In this document: positions 1-10,053 of the stretch, piece by piece
Numbering within the stretch: position 1 is the stretch's first letter
Layout: every line of letters starts with the position of its first letter
NCBI GenBank assembly: GCA_019454045.1
Contig: SKCR01033660.1
Span: 558,001-622,000, forward strand
Length of the DNA stretch: 64,000 nt
Source: Zanthoxylum bungeanum
Taxonomy: Eukaryota; Streptophyta; Magnoliopsida; Sapindales; Rutaceae
Direction of reading: 5' to 3'
Translations under genes and position numbers: made by a program
Notes under the pieces: generated by a model
Told to the model about the DNA's origin: nothing
Database searches by the model: none
The model's input: the letters and a program-made list of their open reading frames with translations, nothing else

Positions 1-360
1 TTGTGTCTGACCATCGACAGATGCTTTCGCATAATTTTGTGTTCCAGGTTAATAAATCAATGTTTTACCCATCTATATAATAATCACTTCATCTTTAAAA
101 TGGTATTGGAAGAAATCACAACCCTAGATAGTTTTTAATATTGAATTTTCTTAAAACCTATTTTCGACAATTTTATTTACTTGCTTTTAAATTTAGAATC
201 GTCACCATTTCAAATCAATCAAACAACCTGTTAGATACTAGTAATCATTTGACCTCATAAAATTAATAGCTTAGGTATTAAGTCCTCGTGGGATCGATAC
301 ATTTTATACTACTTGAACGATACGTGCGCTTGCGTTATACGTGTGTGTTTACGCCGGTCA
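1..360 (+). repeat. 3' part of the 5' LTR
   Basis: This is the tail of the 5' LTR, ending ...GCCGGTCA directly before the primer-binding site. It matches 5859-6216 with only a few small differences, such as one extra base in ACCCATC versus ACCATC and one near position 145. Confidence 0.9.
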
Positions 361-366
361 AGTTTT

Positions 367-383
367 TGGCGCCGTTGCCGGGA
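367..383 (+). other. Primer-binding site (tRNA-Asp type)
   Basis: TGGCGCCGTTGCCGGGA lies a few bases after the LTR end. This is the familiar primer-binding site of plant Athila/Tat elements. The same core occurs in reverse at 37498-37513, next to the LTR of the second Athila-like element. Confidence 0.85.
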
Positions 384-495
384 CTTATATTTCTTGAGTT
401 TTTAATTTTGAAACTATCTAATTTACTTGTATCTAATTTTCTTTATCTTTATCTGTAATTTTTATTTCTTTATTGTATTTTCAGGTGATTTAAAA

Positions 496-1556
496 ATGGA
501 ACACTACTGGGAGATTGAAAGATTACGAGCTTTACAAGAAGATACAACCCCCCACATCTGGGAGCAACAGTCCGGTTTTCTGAGGCCTGTTGTCCAGCCC
601 AACAATTATCACTGGATGCCAGAACCATCATACTTTCCATCTTATCCACCATCCACCTACTATCCTCAACAAAAACCAGAACCATCAGAGGAAGAACAAT
701 TGATTGATATGCTCAAAATTTTTCCAAGAAACGAGACGAAAAGTTGGATACAATGCTTGAAACAAGCCTGAAGCAACTTGAAAGTATTCAGAGACAATCA
801 ATTCATTCAGAGGATGACAGATCAATGAGACAATTAAAAGAAAACCAGAACTACATACCTCAAGAACCAGTTTCAGATGACACTGATGAAGCCTTCAAGT
901 ACCCAGAAATCCACAAAGACACTTCAACAGAGGAGGAGGCTGAGCAGTATCAACAACCAGAGGTATCAGTTCAGGAACCCGAACCGGTAAAGTCTCAATT
1001 TGACTTTTATTATTCAGATTCTGACGAGGATGAAGCTGATCTATTTGTACCAACTGCACCAACAACGGAGGATCAAACATTTAATCCTCAAAATAAAGAT
1101 CTTGGAGCATGCTTTACCATGATGTTTGAAGAAGATCTATCTGAACCATCCATTCCAGTCATATTAGAGGATGAAGACTTAAAATCTGACATTTCTTTTC
1201 ATCCTCAGGTTGACAATTTTGAAACATGTATTTCACAGATGACAGATAAAGAGCTGAATATGGAAATTTTAAAATACATATGTGAAGAGAAGATGGAGCA
1301 AGAAACAGAGCAAATGGAGGAGCAAATGTCTGACCTTAATAAAGATCCAGAGCATTCAGGAGAAACATCGCTGTTTTGGGGAGTACAAATTAAAGATATC
1401 AACCAGAAGCTTGATAGAATGGAATTTCCATTCCAAGTCAAGCATCATACGAGACCTCCTGATTTTCTTTCTTTCTTTGCAGGAACCACTGGAGTAACAA
1501 GGAGCAAAAAGGTGGCACGAGTACTGAATGAGACAAAACTCTTTTTGCCACTTTAA
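496..1556 (+). pseudogene. Gag-position ORF, split by a frameshift
   Basis: Two overlapping reading frames cover this stretch. The first starts at ATG 496 and runs to a stop at 769-771 (about 91 residues, Pro/Tyr-rich around residues 25-65). The second is open from about 708 to the stop at 1554-1556. It is acidic and rich in Glu, Gln and Asp, with a likely coiled coil at its start (around KLDTMLETSLKQLESIQ) and at its end. A single-base slip, perhaps in the A/T run near 715-723, would explain the split; a programmed frameshift cannot be excluded. The position after the primer-binding site is that of gag, but I do not recognise a Retrotrans_gag domain or a zinc knuckle. It could equally be another captured host sequence. 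Function unknown. Confidence 0.55.
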
Positions 1557-1667
1557 CCGTTGGAAGAGACCATCAAAAGCAACGCTCACGGGATTGTCTT
1601 TAATCGGACATCCAAAACGACATTGAAACCTCCTTAACAGATGAATTTCAGTCACGTCTAGCTGAAG

Positions 1668-1705
1668 ACGAAAAATTTAGCGCTAGCAGGGAGGCCACCC
1701 ATGCA
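1668..1705 (+). other. Conserved Athila post-coding motif
   Basis: The stretch around GACGAAAAATTTAGCGCTAG followed by GGGAGGCCACCC resembles the short conserved motif found downstream of the coding region in Athila-type elements. A better preserved copy lies in reverse at 35919-35953 in the second Athila-like element. Here it marks the start of the 3' non-coding part in which the LOG copy sits. Confidence 0.5.
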
Positions 1706-1706
1706 A

Positions 1707-2131
1707 TTTGTTGTAATTTGTTTTCATATTTTGTGTGAACTTTTTAATTTTGTGTGTTATTTTTGTAGGGAAGGCACAAACGAAGCATTTTAAGACAGAA
1801 TGAATTGTGTTTGGCAATCAAAGATGAGAAACAATTCATTAGCGATGGCTGAATAAGGAATGAAATCTTGAGACACATCCTAATGAATTTATACTAAGCG
1901 AGTGGCGTATTGCGTACACAATTCCGTTGCCTTAATTATTGCTTTGATTCGCTTTTCTATTGTAATTATCTTTGTTTTCGTAGACAGGATCCAGACTTTT
2001 TGACCTTTCACGATTTCTTTTGTTGTTTAGCTAACAATCGTCCTCTGGAAGATACTTGTGCTATTATTGTATTCACCCTTTTCAGGTACTATAAATTCAG
2101 CCCGTCATTGCACTTTTGAAGGCATCCTGAT
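1707..2131 (+). other. Internal non-coding sequence upstream of the LOG copy
   Basis: I see no convincing gene. The stretch at 1848-1895 (GGCTGAATAAGGAATG ... GAGACACATC) resembles 3069-3110 on the other side of the LOG copy. The LOG insert is therefore bracketed by imperfect direct copies of the element's own sequence. Confidence 0.4.
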
Positions 2132-2804
2132 TTGAAAAAGAAATACATAAAAAATGAGACCACTTCAAAAAGACGAGTTGAAAACATTTGTGTGTTTTGC
2201 GGTAGTACTGTTGGTACTAAACCACAATACATAGAAGCAGCACAGGAATTGGGTCGAGTCTTAGCAGCAAGGAATATGCACTTAATATATGGCGGAGGCA
2301 ATCTCGGACTTATGGGGATTGTTTCAAAGGCTGTACAGGAAGGAGGCAGTAACGTTTTGGGAATCATCCCAAAACCCTTGGAGAGGCGAATCTTATTGGA
2401 TCATCAAACGGAGAGGAACTGATCGTGCCAGGTATGTCTGAACGACTGGTAGAAATGATTAACCGTTCTGATGCTTTTATTGTTTGCCAGGTGGCTTGGG
2501 CATATTAGAGGAAATTTTTATAGTTCTATCTTGGGCAAACCTGAACATACACCAGAAACCACTTGGATTGCTTAACGTTGATGGATTTTAGGATTTTCTT
2601 TGTGTGTTTCTTGATGATGCTCGGAGAAATGGGTTCGTGTCGAAACCTATGAAAGAACTTCTCTTTACTGCCAGAACTGCTCCGGATCTAATTGACTAAC
2701 TCGTAGCTTATGAACCACAAGTTGACCCTCTCCTTTCAAAGATAAAATGGTCCGAGGACGATCGTGGTAAGAGGCGTCGAATTAATCTGGATCTTAACCT
2801 TTAA
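2132..2804 (+). pseudogene. Processed LOG-family (cytokinin riboside 5'-monophosphate phosphoribohydrolase) pseudogene inside the retrotransposon
   Basis: LOG enzymes release active cytokinin bases from their nucleotides. From about 2171 the frame reads NICVFCGSTVG, then HLIYGGGNLGLMG and NVLGIIPK, the Rossmann-type signatures of the family. After a frameshift near 2375 the family sequence continues in another frame ([18 protein letters not shown] 2434). A second shift near 2480 restores [10 protein letters not shown], the equivalent of the PGGxGTxEE motif with Thr replaced by Ile, then [13 protein letters not shown]. In-frame stops follow at 2589-2591 and 2697-2699. The tail ends in basic residues and LDLNL (stop 2802-2804). 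No introns are visible although family members normally have several, so this looks like a reverse-transcribed copy. There is no in-frame ATG at the start. It lies between two conserved Athila motifs, the place where env-like ORFs occur. It cannot encode an intact enzyme as it stands. Confidence 0.88.
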
Positions 2805-2862
2805 TTTCCTGTAGATTTCAGCTAACCAGGTACGACCTTCTTAACTATCCTTTTACTGTTTA

Positions 2863-2900
2863 AGACATTGGGGACAATGTCTCATTTAGGTTTGGGGGAG
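2863..2900 (+). other. Palindromic Athila 3' motif and internal purine tract
   Basis: GACATTGGGGACAATGTC is an interrupted palindrome, followed by GGTTTGGGGGAGGG. A related CATTGAGGACAATG motif lies in reverse at 35709-35722 in the second element. It is a common landmark of the 3' non-coding region in Athila-type elements and lies about 60 bases after the LOG stop. Confidence 0.5.
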
Positions 2901-3361
2901 GGAATTAGTTGATTAGTACCTTGTTTTTAGTTTGTGTTTTTATTTTTATTTAGTCCAAAATTTTTCGAAAAATACAAAAAAAATTGAAAAATTTTCAAAA
3001 ATTACAAAAACATTTTTCGTTTTTGTGTTTTTATTTTGACTAAAAAAGGTGAAATTGGTAAGAGATAGCTGAGTAAGGAATTTCCATTCCTGAGACGTAT
3101 CTCAAGCCTATTTTCGAAACAATTAATTTTTGTTTATTTTATTTTGAATTATTTAATTTGTAAATTCCCTTAAACGGACTAAAAGGAATTTTCATATGCT
3201 CAATTGATAGATATTATCAACATATATAGTAACATACGGACATGAGCTAAATTGAAAAGTTTGTAATATTCAGTGCTCTAGTTTAATTGGAGGAAGCATC
3301 TCAAAAAGCAATGGAGTAAAAAAAAAAAAAAAAAATTCTGATTTACAAAAATAAAGTATCT

Positions 3362-3596
3362 AAGATCCGGGTTATTAAGTCTGTAAGGGTGTTTTAACAT
3401 CTAGTGCCCTAAAACCAACTGGTTTGGGAGTCACTGGCTCAAAGCTCGCTACATGGATCAAAGATGCTGCAAAAATATATTTATATCTGAAGTCTGGGTA
3501 ATTAAGTCCGTAGGGGTGTCTTAACACCTAGTGTCCTAAAACCAACTGGTTTGGGAGCCACCGACCCAAAGCTCGCTACATAGATGGAAGATATTG
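3362..3596 (+). repeat. Two-copy direct repeat, period about 128 bp
   Basis: Two similar blocks (from 3362 and from 3490) share CCTAAAACCAACTGGTTTGG and CAAAGCTCGCTACAT. They differ at scattered positions, so this is an old local duplication within the element's 3' non-coding region. Confidence 0.8.
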
Positions 3597-4156
3597 TATA
3601 TAAAAAAAATAGAAAAAAAAATCAAAGAAAAATCAGAAAAATCAGAAAAATTATTCCATTGCTTGCAAAAAGATGTGAAATCTGATAGAACTTTAGGACA
3701 AAAATATTACTCTCTTATCAACTACACTTATGACTGTTGTGGGCACAAAAATGAGTTGTTTAATATTTTGTTGGCTGTGTATATGGAGAATGGTAAAAAT
3801 AATCGGAGAGTTTACTTATTTAGTAATTTAGAAAGAAACAAAACTAGTAACTTGGAGTAGAAGTTTCACCTGATTAGTCACTAACATCTTTATTCTCTTT
3901 TCGCTTGTCTTTTTGCTTTTGTGTGCATTAGTTTTAACTAACTTTTTACTTTTGTAAAAATGTTTGTGGGTATCATTGTTGTAAGCCCTCACGAGACTAC
4001 AACTCGTCCACTAGGGACACCTAGGGGTTTAAAGGCTTGTTGGCATACGCTAAATGCAATCGTGATCCCTACGAAAGTGGCTTAGTTAATTTTATTTTCA
4101 TGTTATTTTATTTTATGTTTTGCTCGAGGACTAGCAAAATGTTAGGTTTGGGGGTG

Positions 4157-6216
4157 TGATGAGCGGAAAATATATCAATATTTACCGCCCTTTTTACTTA
4201 ATATTTTGTTTAGTTTCTCGGGTTTGATGAATGTTTTGATGTGTTTTAGTTATTTTGCAGATAAAATAATATCGGGACTCAATGAAATCATTTAGGACGA
4301 AATGTGGATCAAATAAGGGCAATTATTGGACTTGATATATTAATTTTGGAGATTGGAAATTTGAAAGGGCGTTTTGACGAAGTGCAGTTTTGGAAATTCC
4401 AGTTTTGCACATCTGTCGTATGTTGGGCATACCTTTTTACTCAGATATCGGATTGAGCTGATTCAAGTGCTAGATTAAAGAAGAGTCAAAGATCTACAAC
4501 TTTGAAAGAGAAAATATTTTCGAATTCTGAAGATTTCATGACCAAAATTGATGAACCATCCAGAAGTGTGTGAAGTGTAATTATTAAAAGTCATTATCAA
4601 TCATTTTCAAAGCAAAATATTAATTAATTAATAATTAATAAAAATTATCAAATCACACCAAACAAGATAAGAAATTATTGGAGCAATTATGGATTTGGTG
4701 GAGTAATTAGTGGAGAAATTAATAATGTAATTGGTGGAGAAATTGATTGATGATTTGATGGTGGCAAAAATTTTCCTATAAATACCAAGTCATTTCATTT
4801 GTAAAATTCATACTTTCTTCTTTGAAATTCTTAATGAATAAATAAGAAGATTGTATCTAGTTTGTTTATTTTTAGTTTTCAGTAATTAATTTTCAGTTTC
4901 GCACTTTCTTTTCTTTACTTTTCAGTTTTTACTTTCTGCAATTTACTTTAACGCACAGTACTTTTCTTTCTTTAATTTTTCAGTTTTTACTTTTCAGTAA
5001 TGAGGAGGTAACTTCCCAGCTAGGGTGAAAGGTAATTCTTTTACTATTCCTATTTAGATTAATCTCCTTAAAAATAATATATTCACTATTTAAAATACTG
5101 ATTAATAAAGGATACCGCTATATTGGTCGGTTGGCAATTCAATTTAATCTGGTTTAAACCTGACTAATCAAGGATACCGCCAGATTGGTCGGTTGGTAAA
5201 TTTATTTTGGTACCGCCCTTTATGGCTGGATTATGGACAAATATTACCGCCTATATGGCTGGTTGGACTTAATTTGACTTAATCAGGATACCGCCAGATT
5301 GGTCGGTTGGTAAAATAATATCACAAGTTTATATATTATTTTATGGGAGATATCTAAATTAGTAGTAGTAAAAGTAATTCCTTTTACCTTAGCATTTTAT
5401 TTTATTGTAATTTTCTTTTCAGTATTTACTTTACCGCATTTTTACTTTATGTCTTTTATTTTCAAGTTTTTACTAGCCCTAGTTATGTGTTGTAACTAAA
5501 TTAGTTATCTGGGGTTGTGATGAAATCCAATATCACCGTTTTATAAGGGTTAGATTATAGCTTGGGTAATATAAAAATTTATTTATTGAGTCTTAAACTT
5601 AATGCTTTTTCATTAACTGGCCATTAATAAAATTGATCTGGTAAATCTAAAATGAACTAGACATAGGGATTTTAGGTTTCAGCCTTAGACTCAATAACCC
5701 ACGATCTTCCTTGAGGATAGATAACCCTTTTAATAGATTTCCTTACAGGATAGGAATATACCTGTCGGGCGGGGTTAGCCATAATTGGACTTAAACTTAA
5801 AGAATCCAGATAATTTGGTTGACATAGACATATGGTTCAATTGGGTTACACTGGTTATTTGTGTCTGACCATCGACAGATGCTTTCGCATAATTTTGTGT
5901 TCCAGGTTAATAAATCAATGTTTTACCATCTCTATAATAATCACTTCATCTTTAAAATGGTATTGGAAGAAATCACAACCCTAGATAGTTTTTAATATTG
6001 ATTTTCTTAAAACCTATTTTCGACAATTTTATTTACTTGCTTTTAAATTTAGAATCGTCACCATTTCAAATCAATCAAACAACCTGTTAGATACTAGTAA
6101 TCATTTGACCTCATAAAATTAATAGCTTAGGTATTAAGTCCTCGTGGGATCGATACATTTTATACTACTTGAACGATACGTGCGCTTGCGTTATACGTGT
6201 GTGTTTACGCCGGTCA
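4157..6216 (+). repeat. 3' LTR (2060 bp) of the LOG-carrying element
   Basis: It begins TGATGAGCGG directly after the polypurine tract at about 4144-4156 and ends GGTCA. A TATA-box-like TATAAATA at 4777-4784 would suit transcription from the LTR. It is related over its length to the antisense solo LTR at 33179-35072: both ends and the internal TACCGCC/GGTCGGTTGG motifs match. Confidence 0.9.
5110..5311 (+). repeat. Short dispersed motif array in the LTR
   Basis: GATACCGCCAGATTGGTCGG and shorter variants (TACCGCCCTTTATGGCTGG, TACCGCCTATATGGCTGG) recur five times at irregular spacing. A related array, CCAGCCATAAAGGCGGAACC three times in tandem, is present in the solo LTR at 34072-34146 on the other strand. 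Confidence 0.75.
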
Positions 6217-7847
6217 GTACCCCACTGAGCACCAGAACTGGAACCTTCACTAGAAAATTTCCAACTACTAAATTGATGAAGCTGCTGCAATATCTGTTGC
6301 TTCTTCTCCTCAAGCTCATAATACTGGCCAAGTAACTGATTGTACTCTTTGGCGCTTTGTGAACATGAATAGCCTTTAACTCCATCTTGCTTGGCCAGAC
6401 CATTTGATGAATCTATATAGGGCTCAGGTGCTTGTGAATCTACACAAATATCTTCTTCAACTGGAATGAGGTTTTCACCCTTCCCTGTTTCTGTGTTGGA
6501 ATTTGACACTATATTGTTGATATCTTCTGGCTCCCTAAGGATTCATGATGAAGGAAAGATTATGGAATAACATAAAAGATGAAGAATGGGGAGTAACAAA
6601 AATATTTCATCCAATAATCCATCACTAACATCAAGTCTTGACTCAAATTTGAAAATAAGGCCATATCTTCAGTGACCAATACTAAATAAATCAGGTAAAT
6701 AATTCAACTTATAATAGGAAAAATAATCATACTCTTAAAAGTACATATAAATCTTACTTTGATTAATGAATTGCTTTCAAATTTCCTTTATTATTTTGCT
6801 AAGAAACAAAGAGGGATTTCATTAAAGAAAAGAAATATACGAGTGGACAAGTAGTCCACAAAAACAAGGACAAGCAATCTAAAACCCTAAAAGGGGTTCA
6901 AAATATTTTACAAAAAATGTGTGACTCGAATAAAAATTATAAATAGAAGAGATCATTGGGAGAAAGAACAACGAAAAATCTCCTCCTTCAAGTTATTGCC
7001 ACCTCCCAGTTCCAGTTGTGATTAATAAAGAAAAATGAGACATCTCAAAGCTTTGAAGGAATAGAATTCCAAAACCTCACTTTGCCAAACAAAGCCAAAA
7101 CGCATCCCAACTTAAAAATATTTCTTATATGGATCTCATACTATTGTTGAAATTCACATGAAAATATACAATAATGGGAAGAAAGTACACGTAATTACTT
7201 AAATAACGTTACTCGGCAGTTCAAAATCATCATTGAGTTATAATTAAACACATATCAGGACAACAAAGTCCTAACCACAGTCTGCAACAACTTGAAATCC
7301 TGAATGATTATTCTAATTTTTCCATTCAACAAGGACCATGGGATTACCAAAATTAGAATAAAGAACCATTCACTGTGTTTAACAGCCCAAGTAAGAGACC
7401 TTAAAGCAGAAAAGAACTCCGAATTCGTATAACCAAAATCAAACTTAGAGTGCTAGAAAGTTATTTTTCATAAAGCATAAGCAACAAATTTAATCAAAGA
7501 TTCAGGAATGGTTGCCGCTTAATTAAACTTAAACAATCCAACCATACAATGTGAAAATATAATTAATACACAGACCTTGCGGTGTCACGATTTTGATTAT
7601 CGCAAACAGAGCCATTTACTTCACCGCTACTGATGATTTTTTCTTCATCATTTGTTTTTTTCTTGCCATGCAGTTTCTGATATATCAAAAAAAAAAAAAC
7701 ATAAATAGTAGCATTAAATTCAAGTAATGATTTAAATCAAGCCTGCCATTTGAAAAAGTTAGAAGTTTGAACCTTGTATTTGGACATGGCATCGTCGAAA
7801 GCTTTGACAAGCGCCGAGTCATCCCATAACTCACCTTCCTTTCCCAT
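6217..7847 (-). pseudogene. SMN: SMN-type (survival motor neuron) gene, 5' half; interrupted by the retrotransposon
   Basis: SMN works with Gemin2 and related proteins to load Sm rings on spliceosomal snRNAs. Exon 1 (7847-7773) encodes MGKEGELWDDSALVKAFDDA and five more residues. The LWDDSALVKAFDDAMSKYK stretch is the conserved Gemin2-binding helix of SMN. Exon 2 (7676-7576) adds a basic KLHGKKKTNDEEK stretch. Exon 3 (6534-6217) encodes an acidic linker, then YNQLLGQYYELEEKKQQILQ and FSSWKFSSEGSS, typical of plant SMN homologues. All three junctions have GT/AG borders and phases that join cleanly. At 6217 the frame runs straight into the LTR of the element at 1-6216, so the rest of the gene would lie beyond the window. 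The break is in exon 3 or within a few bases of its end, since GGGGTACTG could offer a splice donor. Unless the whole element is spliced out as an intron, this allele should be broken. Confidence 0.85.
6535..7575 (-). other. SMN intron 2
   Basis: AT-rich intron of about 1 kb between the donor after exon 2 (GTCTGTG on the minus strand) and the acceptor CCTTAG before exon 3. I see no coding sequence or mobile element in it. Confidence 0.7.
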
Positions 7848-8195
7848 TTCTCTAATTTAAACCCTAAACCTCTTCTCTTCCACTTTCACGTTGTGTGTGA
7901 TGGCGGATCAAAATGTCCGTGATAAGAATATATATAAGCAAATAATGTAAATAACTTATTTATATATTTAAAAAAAAAACTAAATTAGAAAAATCAAATG
8001 AAATCGAAAAAATTAAACTCAAACGATAAATTTTGTTTTAAAAAAAAAAATTTATTCAATCTTTTTTATTAAGAATTTTTCAACTAAAAAACTAAATCAA
8101 AATAATCGAGTAATTTGATTTTACTAAAATTTTTAAATCTAATCATTATTTTATATTTGTTATATTATTATTTTATTTGATTTTTAATGATAATT
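7848..8195. other. SMN 5' flank, AT-rich
   Basis: This is the putative promoter and leader of the SMN-type gene on the minus strand. It is strongly AT-rich with A and T runs. No clear TATA box could be singled out. Confidence 0.4.
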
Positions 8196-8200
8196 AATTT

Positions 8201-9334
8201 TTTTAGTTCCATTTTTATTGGCAATGTCCGTAACAAAACAAGTTCAATTGAGTTGTAATGAGTCTTGAAGATCTCGGAGCAATTGGACAAGTATTTGGCA
8301 ACATGAGATAGAGATTTCAGAGTGACGTTTTACTCTTTTGCATATTTCAGAAGATTTAGAGCTCCAATTGACATGAGGTCAGTTGCATTGGAAAGTAGAC
8401 TCGAAGACGATCACGTACATATAAAGAACTCATGATTTGGACAAGAGACGAGAAAGTTACAAGCGTTTTAAGTTGCCCCTGAAAACCAGTCCGCGTTCCG
8501 CGTTCGAGTTGCGTTCGTCATTTCGTTCGAACGGTTTCGAGGCAGAGACTTTGCGTTTGAGTTGCGTTTGAAGTGCGTTCGAACGTCCCTGCGTAAGTAG
8601 GTTTCTTAGACACGTTTTTAAGCCAAAATAAGACTAGGAAACCTTTTCCTTTCCTTTGCCCTACCTATATAAACAAACATTAAGCCACATTCCCCAATAG
8701 TTGAAGCAATTATTTCTTGAGCCTAAATCTCTCAAAGCTTTCAACCTTATTTGAATCCACCACTGAAGACTTCTTCTTCTTATTGTCTTCTTCATTAATG
8801 GTGTGATTCCATCTTTGTTAAACCTTCAACACAACTTAACCCAAATTCCCTAATCCTTTAGAGTTCTTTAGGAGGAAGTTTGGTAGTCGGAGTTCCGGCG
8901 TCATTGGTGATATAATCTACTCAGAGACTTCAGAGGTTCTGAAGAAAACCGTGGGTCGCGGGCTTGAGGAGTTGCCTTGAGTTCTTGCAGTATAGAGGTA
9001 CTTGAGTCGGTGGAGTTGCCACCATAGGTCTTGACCATCGCTGTAAGTTTTTCTCGATATAGTGGATTCGGGTGGTAGCCTATACCCGGAGTGGTTTTTT
9101 ACTCGGAAGAGTTTTCCACTTCGTCACCAAAATCATTGTGTTGAATTTTGTGTGGTTTGATTATTTTTGCTGCTTTAATTATTGTTATTGTTTTTACATT
9201 TGCAGCTTATTATTTTAGTTGGTTGATTTGTTAAATTGCCTGTTGCAATTCCATAGTAGCAGTAACAGGACTTGTCCTGCTTATTGTCTGTAATTCCGCA
9301 TAGGGTCAGAACTTAGGATAACCCCGAATTTTCA
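8201..9334 (+). repeat. 5' LTR of the Copia element
   Basis: It starts TTTTAG where the 3' LTR has TGTTAG, so the canonical TG is mutated, and it ends TTTTCA. A TATATAAA at 8666-8673 is a plausible promoter element. A CG-rich patch at about 8491-8590 repeats GCGTTCGA, TTCGAACG and GCGTTTGA, partly palindromic. Confidence 0.92.
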
Positions 9335-9336
9335 AT

Positions 9337-9349
9337 TGGTATCAGAGCC
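9337..9349 (+). other. Primer-binding site (initiator tRNA-Met)
   Basis: TGGTATCAGAGCC begins two bases after the LTR end. This is the standard Copia primer site. Confidence 0.9.
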
Positions 9350-9375
9350 TGAACTCGATCCTTGACCCATTAGCT

Positions 9376-9966
9376 ATGGAACATAGTCAACCCTTAAATT
9401 GTGATACCCTCACATATCGTGATTTGGCATTGTTTACAAATAAGTTTAAGAAATTTCTTAAACCTAAGAAGAGTGGCCATAACAGTGATAGGGATATGGA
9501 GAATAAGCCTAGAGAGAGTAGGCATAGCATGAGAGAGTCTAGAGGGGATATGGATAATAGAACCCGTAGTGTCCAGTGCCATGAATGTGAAGGATATGGG
9601 CACGTTAGATCCGAGTGTCCCACATATCTTAGGGCTAAAGGCAAGAAAGCCATGGCAGCATCCCTTAGTGATTCTGAAGGTGATGATTCTCCGAAAGGCA
9701 ATTATATGGCCTTTCCTGCTAGTGTGACCAGTGAGAGGAACGAGTATGTTAGAGATTCTGGTTCAGAATCCTCTCACAGTGAGTCAGTTGATGAGGACAG
9801 TCTTCAGGTAGCTTATGCTAAACTTTTTAAAGAGAGTTTAGCTATTAAGAAGACTAATTTAGAGGTCAATAAAAAGCTGAAAGCTGTTGAGCTAGAAAAG
9901 AATGAAGCTCAAGCCAAATTTGAGCAAAGCCTTTTGATGTTTGATGACCTAGGAGGAGAGGAATAG
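9376..9966 (+). pseudogene. Copia gag fragment with zinc knuckle
   Basis: An ORF of 196 residues begins shortly after the primer-binding site. Residues about 18-62 are basic and charged. A CX2CX4HX4C zinc knuckle (CHECEGYGHVRSEC) lies near residues 68-81, followed by a Ser/Asp/Glu-rich stretch and a Lys/Glu-rich probable coiled coil to the end. The capsid-like N-terminal part normally found in Copia gag is missing. After the stop at 9964-9966 the similarity continues in another frame (RNRGLIDKVLALETELED), so the ORF is ended by a frameshift. Gag coats the RNA genome; this copy is truncated at both ends and probably not functional. Confidence 0.8.
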
Positions 9967-10053
9967 GGGTCTAATTGATAAGGTCCTAGCTTTAGAGACT
10001 GAACTTGAAGATACTAGAACCCAGTTGTCTGTATTTTCTAGTGAGAATAAAAT

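Larger units (their letters stand above)
1..6216 (+). mobile_element. Non-autonomous Athila-like LTR retrotransposon carrying a LOG gene copy (5' end off window)
   Basis: The first 360 bases recur almost exactly at 5859-6216, which marks them as the end of a 5' LTR and the matching end of a 3' LTR. Next to the 5' LTR is a primer-binding site of the tRNA-Asp type usual in Athila/Tat Ty3-gypsy elements. A G-rich polypurine tract (ending TTTGGGGGTG) precedes the 3' LTR, which begins TGATGAGC and ends GGTCA. The internal region is only about 3.8 kb and I see no protease, reverse transcriptase or integrase, so the element must move in trans. It holds a broken gag-position ORF and a decayed LOG gene. 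The two visible LTR ends differ by only a few bases, so the insertion looks recent. It lies within the SMN-type gene on the other strand. The right flank is GTACC; the matching left duplication is outside the window. Confidence 0.9.

Noticed and set aside
2132..2422. The LOG-like ORF as a working gene
   Set aside because: It lacks an ATG, is frameshifted twice and has two later in-frame stops, so only the N-terminal third is encoded in one frame.
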